Positions 8,350-16,295 of a DNA stretch of 64,000 nt are shown in pieces. Source of the stretch: G963665545 sp963665545 (lineage in GTDB: Bacteria; Pseudomonadota; Gammaproteobacteria; Xanthomonadales; SZUA-36); the NCBI GenBank assembly GCA_963665545.2, contig CAXXKZ010000007.1, forward strand, positions 372,001-436,000, in the 5' to 3' direction. The notes under the pieces were generated by a model. That model did not search any database. It saw only the letters and a program-made list of their open reading frames with translations, and had not been told where the DNA came from. Within the stretch, counting starts at the first letter, position 1. The number at the start of each line of letters is the position of its first letter. The position numbers and the translations under genes were made by a program.

Positions 8350-9309
8350 ATGCCTATGCGCTTGATTGTTTACTCACGCTTATTGTTTGCGATAGCCCTA
8401 ACCGGCTTATTGTCGGGCTGCATCACCTATCAATATCCTGCTGCTGTTTCGGGGGTGGACGGCACGACCTACTATCAGCAATATGGTGACGGCTATGGCG
8501 TCGGTGACGACTACGGCAACGGGAATTATTATCCAGGCGGTCTGAATTATGCCGGCGCGGCATACTATCCATGGTGGTCTCTGGACTACTTCTATTTGGG
8601 TGATCACTATTACTCACCCTATTACTCCGGTTGGTCGCCACATTTTTCCCTACAACTGGGATATGGTTCTCCCTATTGGAGCTATTCCTACTACAGCCCC
8701 TATTTCTATCCCCACTATTTCTCGTTCTGGTACCCGAGCTGGTATGGCCACTATTACCGCGGCTATCGCGGGGGATATCAAGCCTACTGGCGTTACAGCT
8801 TCTACAATCACTACCGCAACCCCGGCAATCTCGACCGTTCCTATTCCCATGACAATCCCGTAAGTCACCCCGGCAACACTCGAGGGCAGGGATTGGCTAA
8901 TGAGGGTGAGCGCCGCCATCAACGGGATCAGCAAGATGACCCGATAGGGCGAAATCCGGAATCAATTCAGCCCTACCTGTCCGGGGACATGCCAGTGCCC
9001 TCAGTAAACAGGAGCCAGGAAGATGCAGTTGTCATCAGCAGAAGCCCGCATAAGTCGCGACCCGAACGGCTCACACCGGTGAGAGAGATTTCCCTCGACA
9101 GCACAATCGTATCGCGTACCGCTGCAGTACCTAATAGCCAGGCAACCTCTTCCCGAAATGCTCGCAATGGCCCACCTCGCTCGGTCGATCGCAGTACCTC
9201 TTCGAGGGGCAGTTACCGCAGTTCCAGGAGCCGCCCTTCTTCGCGCAGACCCGCAGGAAGCAGGTCGAGCAGCGGACAGCGGCCACCAAAACCCCGGCCC
9301 CACGACTAA
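8350..9309 (+). CDS. Tyrosine-rich outer-envelope lipoprotein
   Basis: A 319-aa product with a lipoprotein signal: charged MPMR, hydrophobic core, lipobox LLSGC with the modified Cys at residue 24. Residues 25-165 are extraordinarily rich in Tyr, Trp, Ser, Gly and Pro (repeated SPYYS, GYRGGY and YWRYSF patches). Residues 170-319 switch to a basic, Ser/Arg/Pro-rich low-complexity tail (RSSRSRPSSRR). The aromatic half suggests a surface-exposed, aggregation-prone or polysaccharide/peptidoglycan-interacting region; the cationic tail suggests binding to nucleic acid or anionic polymer. Both are inference. A monocistronic gene is likely. An ATG two codons later is an alternative start. Confidence 0.75.
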   Translation: MPMRLIVYSRLLFAIALTGLLSGCITYQYPAAVSGVDGTTYYQQYGDGYGVGDDYGNGNYYPGGLNYAGAAYYPWWSLDYFYLGDHYYSPYYSGWSPHFSLQLGYGSPYWSYSYYSPYFYPHYFSFWYPSWYGHYYRGYRGGYQAYWRYSFYNHYRNPGNLDRSYSHDNPVSHPGNTRGQGLANEGERRHQRDQQDDPIGRNPESIQPYLSGDMPVPSVNRSQEDAVVISRSPHKSRPERLTPVREISLDSTIVSRTAAVPNSQATSSRNARNGPPRSVDRSTSSRGSYRSSRSRPSSRRPAGSRSSSGQRPPKPRPHD

Positions 9310-9353
9310 AACAGGAGCTGCACGGTTTGCCCGGGGGCGAATGAAAGCAAGCC

Positions 9354-9381
9354 TTCTTAAAGCCAAATAATTCAGTACAAT
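9354..9381 (+). promoter_or_regulatory. Putative promoter of mnmG
   Basis: TTCTTA (9354-9359) and TACAAT (9376-9381) with 16-base spacing lie 42 bases upstream of the GTG start of mnmG. Judged by eye. Confidence 0.4.
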
Positions 9382-9423
9382 AGCGACCCGTTGTGATGAA
9401 GCAGCCGCGGCAGGTTCAGAACA

Positions 9424-11307
9424 GTGAAGTATTCAGAAACATTTGATGTCATCGTAGTTGGTGGGGGGCACGCCGGTACTGAGGCTGCTCTGGCCGCGGC
9501 GCGCAGTGGTGCGCGCACCATGCTGCTTACCCACAGTATAGAAACCATCGGCCAGATGAGTTGTAATCCGGCCATTGGTGGGATTGGCAAAGGCCACTTG
9601 GTACGGGAAATTGATGCGATGGGCGGCGTAATGGCGCGTGCCGCCGATGCCGCGGCAATCCAGTTACGCACGCTTAACTCACGCAAGGGGCCAGCAGTGC
9701 GCGCGACCCGCGCGCAATGCGACCGTAACCTCTATCGCGCATTCATCCGAAAAACAGTAGAACAGCAGCAGGGGCTGGCCATGTTCCAGGCCCCCGTGGA
9801 CGATCTGTTGCTCAAAGGTGACAGGATAATCGGTTGTAGAACGGCGTCCGGGATCGATTTTCACGCCCCAACCCTGGTTCTGACCACCGGGACGTTTCTG
9901 CACGGCCGAATCCATATTGGTGAGGCCCAGCACGCTGGAGGTAGGGCAGGCGATCCGCCATCCATCACCCTGGCGGGACGGTTGCGTGAATTGCCGTTCA
10001 ACGTGGCAAGATTGAAAACCGGCACCCCGCCACGAATTGATGGTAAAACGGTCAATTTTGAGCGTTTGCAGGAACAACCAGGTGATAATCCACGGCCGGT
10101 ATTTTCGTTTATGGGCAGTGTGGATGACCACCCATCACAGCGATGCTGCTGGATTACGCACACCTCGGAGGCGACGCACGAAGTCATTCGCAGGGCGTTG
10201 CACCGATCACCCATGTACTCTGGCGTCATCGAGGGTGTCGGACCCCGATATTGCCCCAGCATCGAAGACAAGGTCGTGCGCTTTGCCGACCGGGACAGCC
10301 ACCAGATTTTCGTCGAGCCGGAAGGACTTGATACCCGGGAGTTGTATCCAAACGGAATATCGACCAGCCTGCCATTTGAAATTCAAACGGAATTCGTCCA
10401 TACCATTAAGGGGTTTGAACAGGCCCGTATCACCCGGCCTGGCTATGCCATTGAGTATGACTTTTTTGACCCCCGCGATTTGCATCCGCATCTTGAAACA
10501 CAGGCCATCAAGGGCTTATATTTTGCAGGCCAGATTAACGGCACCACCGGCTATGAAGAGGCTGCAGCACAAGGGCTGGTTGCCGGGCTCAATGCATCCC
10601 GCCTGGTCAGGGGCGAGGACGCCTGGGTGCCGCGAAGGGATGAGGCTTACATGGGTGTGCTGATTGACGATTTGGTGACCCAGGGCACGTTGGAGCCCTA
10701 TCGAATGTTCACCAGCCGTGCAGAATACCGACTGCAACTGCGCGAAGACAATGCCGACCTCAGGCTGACCGAGACCGGACGCAGGATGGGGCTTGTGGAT
10801 GACGCCCGCTGGCAGCGATTTTCTTCCAAGAGCGCGTTAATCAAGCAGGAGCGCGATCGTCTGTCCGGGATATGGTTAGCGCCGGAGAATGTGTTGGGCC
10901 GGCGCTTGGCGCAGGTGCTTGGAACGAGCGTCAGTAAGGAAGTCAGGGCGCTGGATCTGCTCAAGCGACCTGAGCTGAATTACGACGGCCTCATGCGGAT
11001 CGACGGCATCGGGCCCGGCGTTGACGATCCTGAAGTGCAGCGCCAATTGGAAATCCAGGTGCGTTACGCGGGCTACCTGGATCGCCAGTTGCAGGACATC
11101 GAACGGCGGCGACGGCACGAGCAAATGAAGCTCTCGACTCATTTCGACTACGGCGAGGTCCGGGGCCTGTCTTTGGAAGTCGTGGAGAAGCTGCAACATG
11201 TGCAGCCGGGCACCCTGGGGCAGGCAGCAAGAGTGCCTGGTGTCACACCCTCGGCCATATCTGTTCTGCTGCTGCATCTAAAGAAGAGTGCAATGAAGGC
11301 GGCCTAG
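9424..11307 (+). CDS. mnmG: tRNA uridine-5-carboxymethylaminomethyl modification enzyme MnmG
   Basis: A 627-aa protein beginning at a GTG (9424). The FAD-binding Rossmann motif VGGGHAGTEAALAAARSG follows within 30 residues, then the MnmG signature SCNPAIGGIGKGHLVREIDAMGG (residues 45-67). GYEEAAAQGLVAGLNA is the second signature, and the C-terminal helical MnmE-binding domain is complete. With MnmE it installs the cmnm5 group on U34 of certain tRNAs in the cytosol. Gammaproteobacterial mnmG usually sits by the origin with rsmG and parAB. Here it stands alone before a strong terminator, so this lineage has broken the classical arrangement or the partners lie elsewhere. Confidence 0.97.
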   Translation: MKYSETFDVIVVGGGHAGTEAALAAARSGARTMLLTHSIETIGQMSCNPAIGGIGKGHLVREIDAMGGVMARAADAAAIQLRTLNSRKGPAVRATRAQCDRNLYRAFIRKTVEQQQGLAMFQAPVDDLLLKGDRIIGCRTASGIDFHAPTLVLTTGTFLHGRIHIGEAQHAGGRAGDPPSITLAGRLRELPFNVARLKTGTPPRIDGKTVNFERLQEQPGDNPRPVFSFMGSVDDHPSQRCCWITHTSEATHEVIRRALHRSPMYSGVIEGVGPRYCPSIEDKVVRFADRDSHQIFVEPEGLDTRELYPNGISTSLPFEIQTEFVHTIKGFEQARITRPGYAIEYDFFDPRDLHPHLETQAIKGLYFAGQINGTTGYEEAAAQGLVAGLNASRLVRGEDAWVPRRDEAYMGVLIDDLVTQGTLEPYRMFTSRAEYRLQLREDNADLRLTETGRRMGLVDDARWQRFSSKSALIKQERDRLSGIWLAPENVLGRRLAQVLGTSVSKEVRALDLLKRPELNYDGLMRIDGIGPGVDDPEVQRQLEIQVRYAGYLDRQLQDIERRRRHEQMKLSTHFDYGEVRGLSLEVVEKLQHVQPGTLGQAARVPGVTPSAISVLLLHLKKSAMKAA

Positions 11308-11487
11308 ATGTGAATTCTGTCGATCTATTTGCCTCAATCCCTTTCAAATTACGATTACGAAACGATTGATTTACAGTATTTTAACGACCATCCGCTAAAG
11401 TATGGCGTGTAAGTTGACTGTGCCTAGCGTGTCGCCCCTCTATACAGGCAGTCCCCACACTTCTATGCCTATAGCGATACGCTTTCA

Positions 11488-11516
11488 AACCCCGGGAGTT
11501 TTCCCGGGGTTTTTTT
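11488..11516 (+). terminator. Strong Rho-independent terminator
   Basis: A perfect 10-bp stem AACCCCGGGA / TCCCGGGGTT closes a GTTT loop and runs into seven T residues (11510-11516). It ends transcription 180 bases beyond mnmG. It could equally terminate a small RNA encoded in 11308-11487. Confidence 0.92.
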
Positions 11517-11522
11517 AGTTAA

Positions 11523-11552
11523 GGAGTCTCGCTTCCCTTCATTCGCCTGCGG
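11523..11552 (+). repeat. 30-bp direct repeat, copy 1
   Basis: Begins GGAGTCTCGCTTCCCTTC and continues into TTCGCCTGCGG. It matches the copy at 11616-11645 at 28 of 30 positions by eye. Its 3' end overlaps the TTCGCC-TGC-GGCGAA hairpin (11542-11556). Confidence 0.75.
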
Positions 11553-11615
11553 CGAAAACCAGCTGCGCTCGACGGCATTGTATTGAGCCAAGCTTCCCTT
11601 GGCATGCCTTCGGCT

Positions 11616-11645
11616 GGAGTCTCGCTTCCCTTCTTTCGCCTGTGG
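11616..11645 (+). repeat. 30-bp direct repeat, copy 2
   Basis: Second copy of the GGAGTCTCGCTTCCCTTC repeat, 93 bases after the first. It is followed within 7 bases by a perfect 9-bp inverted repeat (11652-11660 with 11670-11678). There is no T-run, so that is not an obvious terminator. Confidence 0.75.
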
Positions 11646-11767
11646 AAGTGGATCCGCACTTAACAGATGAGTGCGGATTGATGGTCGACCAGTACAGTTT
11701 TTTGGGGGCCTGATTCAGGTATCGTAATATCCAAGAGATACACGCCAGCCTGGAGGAGGACACAAAG

Positions 11768-12406
11768 ATGGGTGGAACTCAGCTATATGGGGATCATCGC
11801 TCGGGAAACTGCTACAAGGTCGCGTGGTTGCTGCGGGCCCTGCAACAGCCGTTCGAATGGATTGAGACTGATGCCCTGGCCGGTGCTACCCGCACGCAGG
11901 ATTTCCTGGCGTTGAACGTCAATGGCAGGGTTCCTTTGTTGCGTTTTGATGGCAGCCAGTGCCTGGCAGAATCAAATGCAATATTGCTGTACCTGGCCGA
12001 GCATACCTATTGGCTGCCAACCGACAGCATGCAGCGCGCCGGGGTCTACCAGTGGCTGTTTTTCGAACAATACAGCCATGAACCCTATATTGCAGTGGCG
12101 CGATCCCTGGTCCATCTTCAGGGCAGAGCGGACACGGAAATTGAGTGGCTGAAACAGCTCCATACAAAGGGCTATGCAGCCCTTGATGTCATGGAAAGCG
12201 TGCTGCAAAAGCAGCCATGGTTTGGCGGGCCGCAAATCTCAATCGGCGATATTGCACTGTATGCTTATACCCATACGGCGCGAGACGGGCTGTTCAGCCT
12301 CGATGACTATCCTGTGATCAGGCGATGGCTCGGTAACATTGAGGCACGGGAAGACCATATTCCCATGACAGAGGCCTGTCGCTCGTTCATTCCAGGACCG
12401 GCCTGA
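11768..12406 (+). CDS. Glutathione S-transferase family protein
   Basis: A 212-aa protein with a clear GGAGGAG ribosome-binding site 7-13 bases upstream of the ATG at 11768. The N-terminal thioredoxin-fold domain shows LYGDHRSGNCYKVAWLL (the G-site Ser/Cys region), the cis-Pro motif NGRVPLL and ESNAILLYLAE, the SNAIL-type glutathione gamma-Glu site. The C-terminal all-helical domain contains IGDIALYAYTH, the N-capping-box Asp motif of GSTs. It is a cytosolic conjugating or detoxifying enzyme of unassigned substrate. It is separated by only 2 bases from the GFA-family gene, another glutathione-linked protein, suggesting a shared detoxification role. Confidence 0.9.
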   Translation: MGGTQLYGDHRSGNCYKVAWLLRALQQPFEWIETDALAGATRTQDFLALNVNGRVPLLRFDGSQCLAESNAILLYLAEHTYWLPTDSMQRAGVYQWLFFEQYSHEPYIAVARSLVHLQGRADTEIEWLKQLHTKGYAALDVMESVLQKQPWFGGPQISIGDIALYAYTHTARDGLFSLDDYPVIRRWLGNIEAREDHIPMTEACRSFIPGPA

Positions 12407-12408
12407 TC

Positions 12409-12849
12409 GTGTCCCTGGAGCTGCAGGGCGGCTGTCACTGTGGTGCGGTTCGTTATCAACTGACGTGGCCAATGAGCGCCGATCAGCAATCGCCAGTGGT
12501 GCTCCCGGCACGCCGTTGCAGCTGTAGTTACTGCACCGCGTTCCGTGGGACCTGGACGTCGAATCCCGATGCCCGGCTGGTATTTTCACCGGCTACGGGC
12601 TCTCATTTTGGGTCCTATCAATTTGCCACCGCCACGGCGAATTTCAGTTTTTGCCGCCATTGCGGCGTCATGGTAGCGGCGCTAGCGGAAATCGAGGGCA
12701 GTCTTCGGGCAGTGTTGGCGGTGCAAACCCTTGACCAGGGTCAAAACATTGTACTGCAGCAGAGCAGCAGTTGCTTTGACGGGGAGAATCTGCAGCAAAG
12801 AACAGGTCGTAGGGCACAGAACTGGATCGGGCAGGTGTCCCTGACCTGA
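12409..12849 (+). CDS. GFA/CENP-V family zinc protein
   Basis: A 146-aa product starting at the GTG at 12409, two bases after the GST stop. The zinc ligands of the glutathione-dependent formaldehyde-activating (GFA) fold are present: GGCHCGAVRY near residue 10, CSCSYC around residue 40, and CRHCGV around residue 85. Some relatives accelerate S-hydroxymethylglutathione formation, but most are of unknown function, so only the fold is safe. Co-transcription with a GST fits a glutathione-dependent role. No membrane segment. Confidence 0.85.
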   Translation: MSLELQGGCHCGAVRYQLTWPMSADQQSPVVLPARRCSCSYCTAFRGTWTSNPDARLVFSPATGSHFGSYQFATATANFSFCRHCGVMVAALAEIEGSLRAVLAVQTLDQGQNIVLQQSSSCFDGENLQQRTGRRAQNWIGQVSLT

Positions 12850-13004
12850 TCTTTCACGCTGGGTTAATGCGCCCTGGCGTTGGACGGCATCAAAGACTGG
12901 TTGCTCAAGGCCATGATGAACATGGAGCCGCAGGCGACCCGCCGGCCCCGGTTGGGTAAGTCGAGCAAAGCGAGACTCATTCATGCCGGCCCTGGCCCGG
13001 CACA

Positions 13005-13033
13005 TTGTCGACGCCGGGTACAGAAGGCACAAT
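13005..13033 (+). promoter_or_regulatory. Putative promoter of glnS
   Basis: TTGTCG (13005-13010) and CACAAT (13028-13033) with 17-base spacing sit 31 bases upstream of the glnS ATG. The preceding interval (12850-13004) shows no credible gene. Confidence 0.4.
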
Positions 13034-13064
13034 AGGCTGGAATTGCCGACGAAAGCCTAAGAAA

Positions 13065-14762
13065 ATGACCAGTGACAACAGCCATACGAGCACCAATTTC
13101 ATCCGCAATATCGTGATTGCAGACTTGGAGTCCGGCAAGCATGAAACGGTGATAACCCGGTTTCCACCGGAGCCCAATGGGCATCTTCACATCGGTCATG
13201 CCAAGTCCATTTGTCTGAACTTCGGCATTGCCGCCGAATTTGGCGGCAGTACAAACTTACGGTTTGACGACACTAACCCGCTCAATGAAAACGAGGATTA
13301 CGCCAAGGCCATTATGGAAGATGTCCGCTGGCTGGGCTTTGAGTGGACGGAACTGCGAAATGCGTCTGATTATTTTCAGGCGCTTTATGATTTCGCGGTA
13401 CATCTCATCCAGACAGACAAGGCGTATGTGGACAGCATTTCAGCGGAGGAAATGCGGCAAATGCGTGGCACCCTGACTGAGCCTGGGAGAAACAGCCCCT
13501 TCCGCAACCGTGGGGTCGAAGAAAACCTCGATATGTTCGAGAGAATGAAAAACGGTGAGTTTGCCGACGGTGAGCATGTGCTGCGCGCCAAGATCGACAT
13601 GAGCTCGACGAATATGAACATGCGAGATCCCGCCATTTACCGAATTCGCAATGTGCCCCACCACCGCACTGGCGACCAGTGGCACATCTACCCCATGTAT
13701 GACTGGGCGCACGGGATTTCGGACGCCATTGAAGGGGTCACGCACTCTTTATGTACGCTCGAATTCGAAGACCATCGGCCGCTGTATGACTGGTTTTTGG
13801 ACAACATTCCAACACCCAGCAGGCCGCGCCAATACGAATTTTCGAGGGGCAATATCGATTACACAGTGATGAGTAAACGGCGTCTGCTGCAACTGGTCAA
13901 CGATGGTCACGTGAATGGCTGGGACGACCCCCGCATGCCGACTATCGCCGGCATGCGCAGGCGAGGCTACACGGCGCGGGCGATCCGCAAATTTTGGCAG
14001 GACGCAGGTGTGACGAAGTCCGAAAGTGTCTTACCGATGGGCGTGCTGGAAAATGCTCTGCGCGAAGATTTGAACCAGCGAGCGCCGCGTACCATGGCGG
14101 TTCTCAATCCCCTGAAACTGATATTGACCAATTTTCCTGAAGGAGAAACCCAGTGGCTTGATGCGCCGAAGCATCCACAGAACGAAGCCATGGGCACCCG
14201 CAAGGTGCCGCTGACGCGCGAGTTATGGATTGAACAAGGTGATTTCATGGAAGAGCCGCCGCGGAAGTTCTTCCGTCTCAAGCCGGAAGGCGAGGTGCGA
14301 CTGCGCAACGCATTCATCATCCGCTGCAACGATGTCATCAAGAATGATGCCGGCAACGTCATCGAGGTGCACTGCGAATTTGACCCCGAATCGCGCAGTG
14401 GTCTGCCCGGGGCCAGCCGCAAGGTCAAAGGCACCATCCACTGGGTCTCCGCCGTTCACGGCGTGCAGGCCGAAGTGCGCCTGATAGACCGCCTGTTCCG
14501 CGTACCCAATCCGCTGGCCGACAAGTCGCGGGATTTCCTTGAGCACATTAACCCCGACGCGCTCAAAATCGTTACCAACGCAGTGGTCGAGCCAGCAGTG
14601 GCTGAGGGTGGCGACAGCGCGTTCTACCAGTTCGAACGCACCGGTTACTTCATCCACGATTGCGAAGACTCTGCCCCGGGCAAGCCGGTATTCAACCGCT
14701 CAGTGACCCTGCGGGACTCGTGGGCCCGAATCGAAAAGGAACTCGCCCAGCAGCACTCCTGA
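13065..14762 (+). CDS. glnS: Glutaminyl-tRNA synthetase
   Basis: A 565-aa class I synthetase. The start at MTSDNSHTS (13065) is chosen because it opens the normal GlnS N-terminus; upstream in-frame codons are atypical. FPPEPNGHLHIGHAKS contains the HIGH ATP-binding motif (residues about 40-55), VMSKRRL is the KMSKS-loop equivalent, and the tail beta-barrel (LEHINPDALKIVTNAVVEP) is the GlnRS anticodon-binding domain rather than the helical cage of GltX. It charges tRNA-Gln directly, consistent with a gammaproteobacterium. It is followed by a gene-free gap holding the IS110 left flank. Confidence 0.96.
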   Translation: MTSDNSHTSTNFIRNIVIADLESGKHETVITRFPPEPNGHLHIGHAKSICLNFGIAAEFGGSTNLRFDDTNPLNENEDYAKAIMEDVRWLGFEWTELRNASDYFQALYDFAVHLIQTDKAYVDSISAEEMRQMRGTLTEPGRNSPFRNRGVEENLDMFERMKNGEFADGEHVLRAKIDMSSTNMNMRDPAIYRIRNVPHHRTGDQWHIYPMYDWAHGISDAIEGVTHSLCTLEFEDHRPLYDWFLDNIPTPSRPRQYEFSRGNIDYTVMSKRRLLQLVNDGHVNGWDDPRMPTIAGMRRRGYTARAIRKFWQDAGVTKSESVLPMGVLENALREDLNQRAPRTMAVLNPLKLILTNFPEGETQWLDAPKHPQNEAMGTRKVPLTRELWIEQGDFMEEPPRKFFRLKPEGEVRLRNAFIIRCNDVIKNDAGNVIEVHCEFDPESRSGLPGASRKVKGTIHWVSAVHGVQAEVRLIDRLFRVPNPLADKSRDFLEHINPDALKIVTNAVVEPAVAEGGDSAFYQFERTGYFIHDCEDSAPGKPVFNRSVTLRDSWARIEKELAQQHS

Positions 14763-14803
14763 TTGTTGGTTGCCTTTCTGCTTTTCAATTTGCTACACCG
14801 CAT

Positions 14804-14841
14804 CGACGCCAGGAAAGCCAGGTTGCGGTACTGCTTCCCGC
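14804..14841 (+). repeat. 38-bp inverted repeat flanking the IS110 element, left copy
   Basis: The block begins CGACGCCAGGAAAGCC and ends CTGCTTCCCGC. Its reverse complement recurs at 16158-16195 with one mismatch in 38. The core is itself quasi-palindromic around a central GTAC. Confidence 0.9.
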
Positions 14842-15002
14842 TCCTGGCGGTTGGCCCTGCGGGCTGCCCTCACTTCTCCGCGCTTGGTGGGTCGGCTTCA
14901 GGGAACATCCTGTTCCGTGTCGCCTCGTCGAGCCATCCATGGCTCGACGACCCAGTCGCTTGTATGGTGTTTCTGCCTTAAATCTGGATGATTAAGGGTG
15001 CC

Positions 15003-15096
15003 GGGATGGGCGGGACGCAGTCGCTTTCTGGCCAGTCGGTACAGACTAACAAGAGTTCGTCCCCATCCCATTCTCACCAGAGCGCCGATTGAGAAT
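15003..15096 (+). ncRNA. Candidate IS110 bridge RNA (structured non-coding RNA)
   Basis: Two consecutive stem-loops are visible. GGGATGGG plus GGAC (15003-15016) pairs with GTCCCCATCCC (15059-15069) as an 11-bp stem with a small bulge around a 42-base internal region. Then ATTCTCA (15070-15076) pairs with TGAGAAT (15090-15096). They lie 80 bases upstream of the IS110 transposase ATG, the side where IS110-group elements encode the bridge RNA whose two internal loops pair with donor and target DNA. The exact ends are unknown; transcription probably starts further upstream. Assignment is by position and structure only. Confidence 0.5.
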
Positions 15097-15175
15097 TTAG
15101 CTGCAATGTCAGCCGATGTATACAAGCTTGCGCCCCGTGAGATCCCGGCTACGGCATATAACCGCGGAGATCATT

Positions 15176-16114
15176 ATGACAAGCAATGTTACCCAAGTCA
15201 CTTTAGGTGTGGATGTTTCGAAAGATCATTTGGACGTTTACGATTGGACCCGGCAACGACATTATCAAGTCAATAACTCAACCGCGGCCATTGCACAATG
15301 GCTTGGTGGGTTGACGGGCGAGGTACGACTGGCGCTGGAGCCGACATCGCATTACCACCTGGCGGTGGTGGATACTGCGCACGCTTTGGGCTATGCGATC
15401 TACTTGGTGAACCCACGCCAGCTGCATCACTATCGGTATGCCGTCGGCCTGAGGCATAAGAGTGATCCGCATGATGCCTGGTTGTTAGTACGCTATCTCA
15501 GCCACGAAGCGCAGTCATTGCCTCGTCATTGCCCGTCAGACCAGCATTCACGGGAGCTGTGGGCTTTGATTAAGCGTCGCGCTGTGGTGGTTGGAGTGCG
15601 TAAAAACATGCGCATGAGCATGCGCCAAGTGTCGCTGTCAGGCCGAGAAGTGGAACAGGCCTGCAGCCGCTTGATCCAGCGCATCGAATGCCGGATTGAG
15701 TATTTGCTAAGGGCGTTGGGCCTGCAACAAGACTATGCGCGTTGCCAACAGATACCGGGCCTTGGACCCGCCACAGCTGCTGGGTTGGTGGCGGCCTTTC
15801 ATCGCGGCGTGTTCGCTTCATCGGATGCCTTTGTGGCCTACCTCGGCCTGGACATACGATTGCGGCGGTCTGGTCGCATGCAGGGCAAGCACAAGCTGAC
15901 CAAGAATGGCGAGAAGGAGATACGACGATTGCTATTTTGTGCCGCTCACGCGGCCCGCAACGAACCTCGATTCGAGCGCTATCATCAGCGTCAACTGGAT
16001 AAGGGACTTTCAAAAACCGCTGCTCGAGTGATATTGGGGCGCAAGTTGGTCAGGATTGCATATGCCCTTATGAGTCGAGGCGAAACATTCAAACCGTGTG
16101 TAACCATGGCTTGA
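15176..16114 (+). CDS. IS110-family transposase (DEDD bridge-RNA-guided recombinase)
   Basis: A 312-aa recombinase starting at MTSNVTQV (15176). The N-terminal RuvC-like DEDD domain shows Asp13 in LGVDVSKDHLD, Glu55 in LALEPTSHY, and the Asp pair in KSDPHDAWLL (residues 97 and 100). The C-terminal Tnp domain carries IPGLGPATAAGLVAAF (helix-hairpin-helix) and the Ser-containing FASSDAFVAYLGLD, the region of the catalytic serine. These proteins excise and insert their element as a circle, guided by a bridge RNA. The reading frame is complete, so the element may be active. Confidence 0.93.
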   Translation: MTSNVTQVTLGVDVSKDHLDVYDWTRQRHYQVNNSTAAIAQWLGGLTGEVRLALEPTSHYHLAVVDTAHALGYAIYLVNPRQLHHYRYAVGLRHKSDPHDAWLLVRYLSHEAQSLPRHCPSDQHSRELWALIKRRAVVVGVRKNMRMSMRQVSLSGREVEQACSRLIQRIECRIEYLLRALGLQQDYARCQQIPGLGPATAAGLVAAFHRGVFASSDAFVAYLGLDIRLRRSGRMQGKHKLTKNGEKEIRRLLFCAAHAARNEPRFERYHQRQLDKGLSKTAARVILGRKLVRIAYALMSRGETFKPCVTMA

Positions 16115-16157
16115 CCAGACCCATAGAATCTTGTCGGCGCTCGGCATCCTTGAAGTC

Positions 16158-16195
16158 GCGGGAAGCAGTACCGCAACCTGGCTTTCCGGGCGTCG
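16158..16195 (-). repeat. 38-bp inverted repeat flanking the IS110 element, right copy
   Basis: Reverse complement of 14804-14841 with a single mismatch (C for A at the eighth position). It starts 43 bases after the transposase stop. Confidence 0.9.
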
Positions 16196-16295
16196 CCACC
16201 CGCCCTCTCGTGGGCAGCGTAAATACATCAGATTGCCACGGGCACGTGAAGAATGGTCCATGACGAGCGGCCTACCTCGAGGCTGTTGGGGTTTG

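Larger units (their letters stand above)
11308..11767. other. 460-bp gene-free interval: terminator, hairpins and direct repeats
   Basis: No convincing protein-coding frame is seen here. The interval holds an AT-rich 180-base segment after mnmG, a strong intrinsic terminator (11488-11516), two 30-base direct repeats (11523 and 11616), and three small hairpins: TTCGCC/GGCGAA at 11542-11556, GCCAAG/CTTGGC at 11587-11603, and ATCCGCACT/AGTGCGGAT at 11652-11678. A leader with GGAGGAG before the GST gene follows. The concentration of inverted repeats is unlike the other gaps in the window. Confidence 0.7.
14763..15175. other. 413-bp gene-free interval upstream of the IS110 transposase
   Basis: No protein frame is supported. 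It contains the left 38-bp inverted repeat (14804-14841), a GGAACA-TCC-TGTTCC hairpin near 14902-14916, a near-perfect palindrome at 14925-14950 (12-bp arms built on TCGTCGAGCCAT around CC), and a structured block (15003-15096) described separately. IS110-group elements carry their bridge-RNA-encoding end on this side of the recombinase gene. Confidence 0.7.
14804..16195 (+). mobile_element. IS110-family insertion sequence (boundaries tentative)
   Basis: A single DEDD transposase gene (15176-16114) is flanked by non-coding DNA and bracketed by 38-bp inverted repeats, giving about 1.39 kb. IS110-group elements normally have no terminal inverted repeats and recombine at a core dinucleotide without target duplication. 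So the repeats may be genomic REP-like sequences flanking the insertion rather than its true ends. I cannot define the exact junctions from one copy. It lies between glnS and lemA and interrupts no recognisable gene. Confidence 0.6.
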
